Assembly (NCBI RefSeq): GCF_964355755.1
Contig: NC_092670.1
Coordinates: 19,405,201 to 19,469,200 of the forward strand
From: Antedon mediterranea
Lineage: Eukaryota; Echinodermata; Crinoidea; Comatulida; Antedonidae
DNA: 64,000 nucleotides
Direction: 5' to 3'
The notes beneath the pieces were generated by a model. The model worked only from the letters and a program-made list of their open reading frames with translations, did no database searches and was not told where the DNA came from. A program made the translations under genes and the position numbers. Below, one piece after another: positions 1 through 11,900 of this stretch. Position 1 is the first letter of the stretch, and each line of letters opens with the position of its first letter.

Positions 1-147
1 CCAATTTGGTATATTTTATATACCTGATAAAAGAGGAGCATCACCAACACATCATACATACAACTGATACAGCGCCCTCTTTGATCATGTCATAAAAACC
101 GAAAGAGCGTTGTTTACAATTTTTACGAAGCTAAGCATTTCTGAAAC

Positions 148-2368
148 ATGTAAGTCAATCCTTTTTTATCGTATAAATCATTAAATTAATTTTCATATTT
201 ACATTAGAAATTAGTTTAATTGATATTTCTATTTTTTATTATATGAACTTGTTTAAAAATTTCATTGCACATAGTGTTTATTAGACTCTGATTTACCGGC
301 AGCATCGTAATACGAACGAATGCGTTCCGAGCTGGTGTAGTCGACGCTAGGCCTTAAAGTATCTACCTAACAGGCCTAGCTAATAAAATTTATTAAATAG
401 CAAGGTCAATATCGTATATCTTATGAGGCAATCATAACATACTATAGAAGAACTACTTGGAAACTTTCAGGCCTACAGCCTAGACAGTTGACGGTCTTTT
501 TTGCCTATTTGTTTATGAATGATACTAGCCTAGGCCTATAATAGTTTGAATTTGAGCAAAAAAAATTAATCATACTTTTTAATACTGCATTCAATCTTAA
601 TCTGACTATCACTAAATTTTAAAGGGCAGGAAGCAGAAGTCGTAGTAGGAGTCGAAGTAGGAAGGATTCCGCTAAAAAGGAGAGAGCAAGAGACAAGAAA
701 CGTAGAAGTATTAGTGCCTCATCCAGTAGCAGCAGGTAAGTGTGCACAAAGTGCGCTTATTCAGTTTTTTTTAGCATAATAGAAATAGTATTTTCTTAAA
801 TCATTGTATAATTTACAACATTATTGACATTTTCTTTTAGTTCTGGAAGCAGCAGTCGATCAAGCTCATCTGGTTCGTCGAGCAGCTCTGGCAGCTCCAG
901 AAGTTCTGGTAGTTCACATTCCAGAAGCTCCTCCAGTTCATCTCGATCTAGTAGCAGTGGAAGTTCCAGTAGTTCTCATAGCAAAGATCCAACAAAGAAA
1001 AAGGCCTCAAAGTTAGTATCACTATTGAACAGCTAGAAATTGTGCTCTTGCCTGTATTTATTTATATATTTATTGCCTGTATTGTGACTGGGCTTTAGAC
1101 ACCTGTTTTTTTTTTTGGTGACCGAATATACAAGGTTCTGCACAGTATAGGATCATGATGATGTGTTCAACAAGTATGCTGTAAAGATAGACAGAAGATG
1201 CACCATTTTTAAGGTGTAAAATTACACCAAATTATATACATTTTTAACAATTAAAACATTTCGTTTTAGATCAAGGTCCAAGTCACCAAAAAGACGTAAA
1301 AGAACACCATCCCCGAAACCGACTCGCATCCACGTCGGCCGTCTCACTAGAAATGTTAACCGAGATCATCTTCTTGAAATATTCTCAATGTATGGTGCCG
1401 TAAAGAGTGTGGAATTGCCTCCAGATAGACGCCATGGCACATTTGGAAAAGGTTTTGGATATGTTGATTTTGAGAATGGACAGGATGCAGAAAAAGCCAT
1501 GAAACATATGGATGGAGGTAGGATAGAATTTGTATAATGTTACAGAAACAAGACTAGACTATCACTATGGAAAAATATGGAAATATAGAACAACCAGCAG
1601 TGGTGTAGCACATGGGGCAAAGCACTAAGGGTCCCTCTAACGCTGGGTAGTTGTATTGAGGCTGTTCATGCACTAAGGCCCCTGGGTTTAGCCAGTAAGC
1701 TCTCATAGCTGTTACGCCACTGACAACCAGCATCATTAAAATATTAATTATAGTAGTTATTAAATAGAATATTTTAAAGAATAACATAAATACGACAAAT
1801 CATAATCTTTATGTTCAGGCCAAATTGATGGACAAGAAGTGACCGCTGCATTTGTGCTACAGCCCAGACCAAGACCACCAATGCAAAGGAGGAGTCCACC
1901 AAGACGATTCCAGCAACCAAGAAGAAGATGGTCACCACCAAGGAGAAGAAGGTAATACAATAAATTATTAATTCGTATACTAATGTAATTAGAATGTCCA
2001 CAGCAACATATTAAACAAACTGTGATCTTTTACACTAAGCAAGTGCGTCTATGGTTTTAGAATAAGAGTTTTGAATAGTGAAAATTATGTTGTTAGGGGT
2101 GTACTACGAACTATCTGTTACGATCTTCAAATCTGTTTTAGTGCGATTTTCTGTTTTGTATTGTTGTATATATGGAATATTTATTCTGAAATAAAGTGAT
2201 CGATCAATCTATAGTAAAATAAATATGCTATCAATTTTGTTTATTATTTTATCTAATAGGTCACCACCTAAACGCAGATCACCACGTAGAAGATCAAGGT
2301 CACGTTCAAGGTCACCAGCAAACCGAAGGCGGCGTTACAGTAGATCTAGCTCAAGTTCATCTCGTTAA
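148..2368 (+). CDS. RNPS1: RNPS1, RNA-binding protein with serine-rich domain
   Basis: Six coding exons: 148-149, 625-735, 841-1011, 1270-1517, 1819-1951, 2260-2368, all with GT..AG borders and matching phase, giving 257 residues plus stop (human protein about 305). The order is an SR/RS and lysine-rich N-terminus, a poly-serine tract (about residues 38-90), one RRM (about 114-190, with RNP motifs IHVGRL and KGFGYVDF), and an Arg/Pro/Ser-rich tail ending SSSSSR. This matches RNPS1, a nuclear factor of the ASAP complex and exon junction complex that influences splicing and nonsense-mediated decay (family knowledge). The start is inferred: exon 1 ends in AT before GTAAGT and exon 2 begins with G, which together give ATG followed by Ala-Gly-Ser-Arg. 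No other in-frame ATG precedes the RS tract in exon 2. Identity is very sure. The exact start is moderately sure. Confidence 0.93.
1598..1722. mobile_element. MITE-like element, family with CAGTGGCGTAAC ends (copy 1)
   Basis: Lies in RNPS1 intron 4. The left end reads CAGTGGTGTAGC and the right end, reverse-complemented, CAGTGGCGTAAC. The interior carries a diverged sequence with GCCCCTGGGTTTAGCC that recurs in the copies at 24632-24834 and 52996-53127. No coding capacity. Ends of this type are common in hAT-like non-autonomous elements, but the superfamily is inferred. Confidence 0.6.
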
Positions 2369-2476
2369 TTTTTTTTTAAATGTTTTTTCAAATCATCATT
2401 GGTACAATAATATCAGTGAGTTTTAAATGTTATTTTCTTTGTGATGTTGGGACAAAAAGTGGTGTCTATTTGGAAC

Positions 2477-2482
2477 AATAAA
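2477..2482 (+). terminator. RNPS1 poly(A) signal
   Basis: A canonical AATAAA lies 109 bases after the RNPS1 stop codon, a normal distance for a short 3' UTR. Further AATAAA words occur downstream in this AT-rich DNA, so alternative ends are possible. Confidence 0.55.
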
Positions 2483-4080
2483 GACACCTCTAAGGTTGAG
2501 TGAATGAAGCTATAACAAATTTGACTAAATCACTATAAAAGCAAATCCTACAAAAGAACAATATACTTGGACACTGTATTACTACACAGAAGATACTAGT
2601 GCTTTTTTTCGTATCTAGCAAGGCATGTAGACCTGTTGTTTCTATGTCAAATGTTAATTGTAGATACCGGATATGTAAATAAATTGTTAAAAATAATGTT
2701 GGCATAGTAACAGTATATAAATATTACTGCTGTATGTAATCCAAGATTTATTACTTTATGTTTTCAACAAACAAAATTGAATGGCAATGTGTAGATGTTA
2801 GTAGTACAAATGGAACGTTATTACAACATATTTAAATTCATGTGCTCCCTAAAACGTGTCATTTAAGCAAGACATTTGTATTAATTAATTCTCACTACGT
2901 CTTGGTCGATTTTAAAACGTGAAGGCAAACGTATCATTAATTTATAATGTGCAGTAAAAAATGGTGTGAAAAGTAGTGTTTTAATCCGTTTTTAGTATTA
3001 AACTTTTTTTATTGGAAAAACAAATGGGTTTTTGACTTGATATGTTTGCTAATATTAATTTACCATGCACTTTTAGTCTAGGAAAAAAATGAATTAGGGG
3101 GAATGGAATGGTAGAAGCAGTCAACATACTGTTATCCTAATTAATCTCTTCTGCCTTTTTTCAAAATGGCGACCATTTCAAAACAAGGCAAAAAATTAAG
3201 GGCTTATTAGATTGATCAGAAGGGATTACTTAGGATATCTGGCTATGTTGACTGCAACAACTAACATTCCACTCCCCTAACTTGCTTTCTAGGCATCTTT
3301 TCAGATTTTTTTTTTCTAGACTATTTAAACCGTGTAATGCATTACAAAATTTCAGATTAGTTTAAAAATGTGTAATTAAATTGTGTACAAAATGAAAACA
3401 AAACACCACTGTTTATTCTTTGTGCAACCTTTTTATTACATATACAACGAATAGAACATTATGGTAGAAGTGGTGGAGGTGAAACAAAATAGGGAGTATC
3501 AACACAAATAGAGGTTTAAACATCTATATAAAACATTTTCTGTAATATATTTCTGATGATCATACTAGAATAATCAATTTAATTGCCTGAATATTACCAT
3601 ATGTTACAACATAGACAATATCATTTAGCATCATATAAACATGTGATATGCCAAAGGTATCACTGTATAAAGTCATTATATATCAATTGTCTTAGTATAT
3701 ACTGTACTACTACTATTTAGACAAAATAACTATGGTGTTGACAATGATAAGCGGCAGTTAACAAATTGCTATCATCTTCTCCTAGGACATAATATTTAGA
3801 AGCCCCTTTCACACACGCACATAATTGGACAAATTTCTTTGCACTTTTATGATTGGTCGTGGAGAAGAATATTAATTTTCTTTAAAGCAATCTATTAACA
3901 CTTAGTATAGCATCATTACAATCCATACAACTAAAAAAAGGTGTGTTGTCACGGCTACAGAACTCATTTACAGACAGTACATATAAAAACACAACAACTG
4001 TTTTTATTTTGGAATTTTTAGAATGGTATAACATAACTAAAAAAATGATATTAGTATAATTAGAACATAGCCATAAAGAA

Positions 4081-4248
4081 GAAATGATTTCAGATGTTCC
4101 GCTCTGGCAGCCAAAACATGGATTTGCAAAACAAGGAAGGCCAGCACTCGCATACATTGATGTTCTGGAGACAGATACTGGTATACAGAGAGAGGAACTG
4201 GCTTTCACAACGCCAGATGGGAAATTATAGAGGAATCTAGTCATATAA
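4081..4248 (+). pseudogene. Decayed reverse-transcriptase C-terminal fragment
   Basis: The plus strand translates as a short piece with SDVPLWQPKHG, then GRPALAYIDVLETDTG, then EELAFTT, followed by a TAG that sits where a tryptophan is usual (KLWRNLVI becomes KL-stop-RNLVI). The WQPKHG ... GRPA.TY.D.L..DTG ... LDRKLWR pattern is, from family knowledge, the tail of ORFs in invertebrate retroelement polyproteins. It has no start, is cut off on both sides, and carries a stop, so it is a dead fragment. It lies antisense in the probable TEX2 3' UTR. Confidence 0.6.
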
Positions 4249-5020
4249 ATTTGGGTATGTCCCAGACTAAGTACAGTACATAGCCAGTAAATAACCAAAT
4301 AAATGTTAATAAAATGTTTATGGCTGCTTAGAGAGTGGCACACACCCACACCTATCCGTATCATTTATTGTTTATCTGATTGGATATAAGTCGTGCTATT
4401 CTATAATAGTAGGTGGATATGTAGTCATTATTACATGCCATACATACAGCACAGATTTTGGTATAGCATATTTAATTATTTACAGTTATAATAGCTACAA
4501 TAAAAACAGTCTTGTGTAAAAGAGGCTTCCAAAAACATAAACAGCCAAAAATTATAATAATGAATAAAATATAGATTTTCAAATATAATTTCTTTTATAT
4601 AATTATCATCATTATATGATTATTGCACATATATGGGCATGCTTTTAGTTTTAATATAGAAAGAATAAAATAATTTGCATATATATAATTCAATCATTAC
4701 ATATAAATACATAAAGTACTAAATTTACTTAATAAAAAGTGCAAAAAATTCAAACATAAAAATAACAATTGAAAAGTGTAGATGGAAATTGTTTGGTGCA
4801 TAAAACGAAAGATAATATTTAACAATAAAAAAAGAAGCACATTGTCAAAAAATCATCAATAAATGGAATTATATGAAAACGGAGTCCTGAGAGCATTTTA
4901 AAAACAGAGCATAAAGGCAAAATATTCATTATTCTATAAAAGGCAAACTCATTGCATTTTTATTGCCAGTACTACGCATTATTTACGAATATGTTACCGA
5001 CTAAAACAAACTCTAAGATC

Positions 5021-5175
5021 AGGCCTTGTCTTTTAAGGCAAGCGAGTGCGAATACTCGCCTAACACACTCCTAAACTGCCCTTGAGGAGTGCGAATTACA
5101 ATGCGCTTAAATTTGGTAAACTTCTACACACCAAAATAAAAACAGCACACCTATAATTGTCAAAAGACAAGGCCT
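5021..5175. mobile_element. Short inverted-repeat element (AGGCCTTGTCTTTT ends)
   Basis: Begins AGGCCTTGTCTTTTAAGGC and ends AAAAGACAAGGCCT, a clear terminal inverted repeat around a 120-bp interior containing the words CTAACACACTCCTAAA. A diverged relative with the same interior word and an AAGGCCTT end lies in POLDIP3 intron 6 at about 22743-22806, which supports a dispersed MITE family. Confidence 0.6.
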
Positions 5176-5921
5176 GTAAGATGTGCTATTTATTCTCTGT
5201 GTATTGCGCAATAAGTATACTAATTTGGTCAGCGAGTAATGTACAAATTTAAATGCTGCATAGGGTGTAAACTGGTTACGCGAAAGCTTTCTTCCGGCCA
5301 ATACATACAGCAACTATGCAAACACACCTTACGCGTTAATCTATGGTTTTATTTTCGATGCAGTGTCACATGACGGGTAGATAAAAGGAGCTAAAGTCTT
5401 GGAGGATATATACAGTATACATATATACTTCATTATAAAAATAACAAGTTACTTACTTAGTTATTGGAATTAGTTGAAATTTAACCAGCTATTACCAATT
5501 AATAGATAATGTAATAAATAATATTCCATGTAATGTAATCCATGAAAAGTATCATGTAAATTTAACCTGTAAAATATATACCACTGCCCTTACAGATACA
5601 TATGACCTAACTCGGCATACTATACTCAATGTTAAACACCCAGTGATACCAACTGAAATAAATATTAATATATAAATGAACGATTAAAATGACACTTAAA
5701 TGCTTTTATGGATTGGATATTTGATTATGTAAAAAAAAAAGGTACATTACACAATAAATTGATTACTTTGGTCAAAAAATAATCTTATAAAAACAAAATT
5801 CTCTTGCAAAAGCTAACATCAAGGATTAAAATTTGATCCACACAGAATTATTGTCTGCTCTTTCTGGAATGTCATCACATGACTGCAGCAGCCAATCAGA
5901 AATACTAAATTTACTAACCAA

Positions 5922-8900
5922 TCAAAACCGGTTGGATTCTATCTCGCCTTGCATGATGGGAATGACAAGATCATCCATGTTCGGAAGCACAAATATTTTC
6001 TGAAATAAAGAGTATTGATTGTGGAATTAAAATGGTTTTAAGTAAATTATGGAGTGAGTGCAGAATCTATTTGTTCGTAAGCTTATTCTCACTCCATCAG
6101 TGACCAAATAAATATTATTATCATTATTATAAAAAAAATGCCACGTTCAAATAACATTGCTTTCACTGACCTGAAATTCTAACTCTAACTTTTTCTCGAT
6201 AAACTCTGTAATGTGTGTTATGGTTACTTGGCGTTCTCCCAATTTTGGTTTGGCAGACAACCATAGTTTGGGTTTTCCTCGAAATCCATACCTGCAAAAA
6301 CAAGTTTTTATATTACATCAAATTACATAATTGATTATTTTGTTTAATTTAGGCCTATGTACCTAAAAACTATTAAATGGGATCACTACTGGAGACAGTG
6401 ACTACTCAGATAGTGAACATTTAAGGACAGTTTGAGAACTCACCACAACAACAAAATGTCACCCTTCACATAATATATATTATATGATGGCTTTTAACTT
6501 AGTTCCCACTTGGAAGACACTGCAAGTAATTTGACCAATCACGATGCAGAGATCATCTGAACTGCCGCTTGTGATTGGTCAACTCACTTGCATTGTGCCT
6601 ATGTCGTTGCACTTAAAAGTGCAATCATCTTACATCAACTTACCATAGCCTATTTGTTGGTGGTGGCGGTATGTTAAGAGCTAACTTTCCGTGTAAATTC
6701 TTCACCTCAACTCGGAGCAAGATAGGAGTACTGGAGACTTCATCAAATGCTTTTTTTACGTACTTGTATTGTGTAGCATTCTGAAAATACTTAGAGCTGG
6801 CAATCTTGTTCACGAATCTTAATATTTTACTTGAATTTTTTATTCCACTATGAAACAACAAAAAAAAAGAGGAAAATACATAGATATGTTTAGTATGTAC
6901 CAATGCTTAAAAAACCTAATGTGCAAAACAACCTTAGCCTATTAAGCTCTGTGTACACTATAAAAAAAAATGTGATGTGCACAAACATGGTAGTGATATG
7001 CCCAAATATGGTACTGATATGACATCACCGTGTCCATATATGGGCACATCACATTTGATAGTGTAGACAGAGCCTAAGAATGAATGAGATGTTATTACCA
7101 GTTTTTGGAAAAACAAAATATCAGGGGAAAGTGTGGTCAACCCGTTGAGGCCGCAATAATGTTTTAAAGAAAGCCTTTTACTAAAACATCGAAGCATTAC
7201 CATCAACCACCAATGGGTATGCCATACCAGGTTGTGTGTGTGGCATATACAGCATGTTGATGTTCATTTAATATGTGTTTTGTTAACTTAAGGCCAATTT
7301 ACACCTGGACAAGTGATAATGGTAAGCATAAAACTGCGGAGCTTGTCCCACGCAGAATATTTATCTATCTTGAACGGAAACCGCCCATCGGTAAATTTAC
7401 AATGGTGTGTAAATGGTCATAAGGAATAACATAGATTCTAAATTTGTATTATCATTACCACTCGTATGTGTAAATTGGCCTATATAGTTGAACATATTTT
7501 ACATATACCTGTCTGCCTCCTGACTGCTGCTGCCACCATCAGCCATTGATTGATTCTCATCCTCATCATCATCTGAAGATTCCGCACTGTCCTCCTCATC
7601 ACTGTTCAGTGCTGCTGTGTTTTGCCTAATGAAATAAAGTAACCAATGTTTATATAAATGGAGCAAAGAAGTAGGCTTAATCTGGATAGACTACGCTTGT
7701 AAATATAGTTGAAATAAATGAAATAACATTTTTTTCTTCCCCTTACTTTCTCCCAAAAAAACCTCTTTGGCATCCCCAAAATAATTTGTGTGAATTTAAG
7801 TGTTTGTGCTTGTGAAATTATTCATTTGAATCTCCATCTTCTTTAACCAAGCATGTTAACTAAAAAATCCAACTCTATATCATATCCATAAATAGAAGTA
7901 TGATAAACAACATATCTGAGTCTTCAGTTACTTAGCATCAAACACATAAAAATATATATATCCTTAAACATTATTGGCATTTGTTCAAGTTACAATCCAT
8001 AAACTAAGAATGGTATAATAAAATAAAGAAAGGTATCAGAAATATCAGAAAATAGAAGTATTAACCAACAGAACAGATAATTAATTAGCAACATGAACGA
8101 TCCAACATTCTATTTGGCAGATTTTCTGCATGAATCATTGTAATTATTAGAACAGATTTATTTTATTTGCCAGCACAACAAAACATAATGTCCAAAACAT
8201 GTAGCAATGACATAAAATGGAACAAACTCAAGCTATGGAAATTTAATTTTAGCACAGTGTCATGTGATGGTAAAAAGCCTGATATGCTTAAGCCTCAAGG
8301 ATGTATTTCTTCATGTTTTAAAGCTAGAAAACCATTAGAGTCATAACAAAAGGAAGCATGAAATATAAGTCAATGATTAATAATGATTGTTAACATCATA
8401 CTTAGCACTAGTTGTTTGTTATTGAGACCACCAGAGATATATCTCTTATTGTATGTAGTTCAGAAAGTTAATATAAACAGGTACAACAAAATACACAAAT
8501 GCAAAACAAATTGAATATAATGACTTATCACATGATGGGAATCAAACGATGGAATTGAAGAAATATTGATACTTTACATAAGGAGGAAATTAAATGGAAC
8601 ATGGAAACGTTGATCATTTTATGCTATACCTTATTAGGCAAACTAGTTTGACCAAAAAGTATGATGTGCCCATGAAATCACAAGTATCCATATATGGGCA
8701 CATCACTTTTGTTGTCACAAAAAGTTTAATAGTGTAGACAGAGCTTAACACACACCAATCTTGTTTGTATTTTGAAGAACGAACCAAATTTTAATCATGT
8801 TAAATTTTAACCTCATTTTTATGTGAATTTATAACTTTGAACAAGCAAAAATAAATTCAAAGCATGTACTCTAACTGTATTTTATTGTTTGACCATAAAT

Positions 8901-11900
8901 AAATAAAATAATGAAATGTATTGCGACTTAACGCTATTATGGAATGCAACAACTTTCCTTTAATTGAAATCCAAAAAATGTATATGATCCATATGAAATA
9001 TATTGCAACCTAACGCTATTTATGGAATGCAACAACAGAAGAATGTTAATTGATATCCACTGAAAATTATATGATCCATAATGAAATGTATTGCGATTTA
9101 ACACTATTTATGGAATGCAAAAACCTTCTTTAAACAGCAGAATGTTTTTAATTGAAAAATATATGGAAAAAATATGAATCCTAAATGGTAAAGTAAAAAT
9201 TTTTAATACAAGACAATTTATGATTTTATGGTTTTAAAAAATAAACATATTCTACAGATGTTTATAATCGTAGTAAAAATTAGAAATATATATTATAATA
9301 GCAAGATTATGCGAAACACATTTTTTTTCATAATTTATATTTGAATGTAAAAATGATCCATGTTGAAACATTCAAAAAGATCAAAGAATATATTTATAAA
9401 TGGAAATCACTGTGTATAAGAAAAAGTACAGTACTGTATGGAGGAATAACTAATGGCCACTGTAAAGTGTAAATTGATGAGAAATAAATGAAACTGTAGT
9501 AGTTGTTGGCGCTTCTATAAATGATTTCATGAATTTATATTTATACCTGTCATCATCAAAATTATATTGGGTATTATCATCCTTGTCCACATTTCTGAAG
9601 AATTTAAATAAAAATGGTATCAAATAACAAGTTTATTTAAAGAACAAATTGATATTTAATATGTTTGTTGGAAAATGGTAAAGGTAATTATCAAGCTCTA
9701 ATAAAACAGGAAAATGGTATGATGTTTTACATCTCAATGGTTTCACTTTCACAGTATATACAATGCTTTACTAGAGGAAACATATGCATACCCAGAAATT
9801 TAAAAAAGTGAGGGTGGAGGGAAGAGGTATAAAACGAATATGTACAAATAATAACAATAATATGTACATTATAACTATGAAAAAAATGACTTGATTATAT
9901 TTTTACTGCATAATAAAAATAATTTAACATTATAGGGAAGAAAGTAAGGGGTGGATGATGTCCCTCCCTCTAAAACCTTCCACTGCTTCAGTACAATACT
10001 GTACATCCTCTTAACATGAAATGATTTGATGTGCTTTGAATTAAAGCGATATTTGTCTATACTTGTACCCCATTACAAAAATGGAATAATCTAAAACCTG
10101 CAATACAGAAAACACATGATTGTATTGTACATAGGAATATTTTGGTTTGTTGTTTGTCACAGTGAAATGTTTCAATGATTCGGTTCTACCTGTCATCATC
10201 CTTATTAACTTTTTTCTTGTCAGAAGTTCTACAGAATTTGTTAGAAAGAACACAAATTAAGACTTAATAAAAATTAAAATCAAAACTGATTGCGGAAAAG
10301 TAAGCAATAATGAAAGTAAAATGTATGTAATTAAGTTCTCATAATACAGGATCCTATAGGTCATGTGATTTGGCTTTGCACATAATAAACAACCGTTTCC
10401 TGTCATCCTGTTGAATCGTGACTTGTATAACTAACATCAGATAATAATCAGCCACTATTAAATTTTATTATGTTTATAATTGCATTTAAGATTAAAATCA
10501 TGATACGATAACTCCATGATAAACTCAGGATTGAAATGATGGAACTTCAAGTTACAGATGCATATATTTATAATGTGCTTATTAATATTATACACTAAAG
10601 TAACACAGATGACATAAAACAATTTCATCTTCTAAGGATCTGCCTACACTATCAAACTTTATGTGACAAAAAAAATGTGATGTGCCCATATATGGACATG
10701 ATGATATCATATATAAACTACCAAATTTGGGCACATCACACATTTTTTGTCAAACTATTTTGATAGTGTAGATAGAGCTTTAGGTCAACAAATGGCGCGC
10801 TTGTCCACAACTGACTGAGATGAACCAGTAACCCTGGGGTAACACCGGAGTAACATTGGAATAACACCGGAGTAACACCCTCCCACAGCCTGCTCTTCCG
10901 GAAGACTTATTGTTCTACCATCAGAATTATGTACAGTTGGTCGAGGAGAACCTTGAACCTGTGTCAATCGTATTGAAAACATGATTAATTCCAATACATC
11001 ACACAATAAATTATGTATGAAAAATGTTGATACATTTTTCACCCCATCCACATTTTACCCCAAGATCCTCTGTGGGGAGAGATTGAACAGCACAGTAATT
11101 AAACCACTCACCGCTCTCTTTTCTGGCTCATTTTGCGCATACCGGGTGAAATCTCCTCCAATTCTCGTTCTAATGACGCTCCTTTCTTCAGTCGCCATAG
11201 ATTGACTTTAGTCTCAAGTGTCATGCAACATGAACCACTATATGCAATATCCAAGTCCACCCAAATCCCTTTTTCGTCGATATGGGGGCGCGACATTCGA
11301 CGTAATAGCGGACTGTTCAACCCAAGGTCAATATCTGTAATGGTCAGTTCATCTATGAAACTTGGAACCTGGAAAAAATAAGATAAAGAAAATGTATATT
11401 ACAATATTTTGATTAGTCCATTATGTTGACGTGGTGTTCAAGGAAATGTCATCATCTCTAGCAAGAGCTATTGTCAGTTTATCTGAGTAAGTGAGGCACA
11501 AATATAGCATACATTTTTAACAAAGTGAAAAATAATAATTACCCTGATTTTACTAAGCTTTTTCTGCAGTTTATTCTTCACCCAGTCTTTAGAATATTCT
11601 TCGCGAAGAAAATCCCAGAAGAAACGGCCTAAAAGTGCATTGACCCATGACACCGGAGACTCGGTTAAACCACTGTCAGGACTGACTTTATTTGCTGAAG
11701 CATTCATGCGTGAAGATGAACCATACGTAACGCCGCCGGATGTCACATTCACTGATTGAGGTGTGCTTTCTTTCTCCTTTGGTAAAATTTTAGAAATGTA
11801 GCGGTAAAAATCCATGGCGCCTTTCTGACTTGCTAAATCTTCGGGTTCTAATCGTGATAGGTGTTTAGTACCGTCCTCTTTTATGTATTCACTCCCACGC

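Larger units (their letters stand above)
2483..5921. other. Convergent intergenic region between RNPS1 and TEX2
   Basis: AT-rich DNA holding the 3' UTRs of both flanking genes. TEX2 (minus strand) probably has a long 3' UTR here; reverse-strand AATAAA words occur near 5347 and 3413-3435, but I cannot tell which is used. It also contains a reverse-transcriptase relic (4081-4248) and a short inverted-repeat element (5021-5175). I see no gene of its own. Confidence 0.6.

Noticed and set aside
824-1036. Serine-rich 70-codon ORF as a separate gene
   Set aside because: It is exon 3 of RNPS1 read through its flanking introns.
3882-4364. 160-codon minus-strand ORF
   Set aside because: It is the antisense shadow of the reverse-transcriptase relic on the plus strand and has no family features of its own.
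10924-10963. Possible extra TEX2 exon between 11112 and 10228
   Set aside because: Good-looking splice sites, but the 40-nt length would shift the frame between two phase-2 neighbours.
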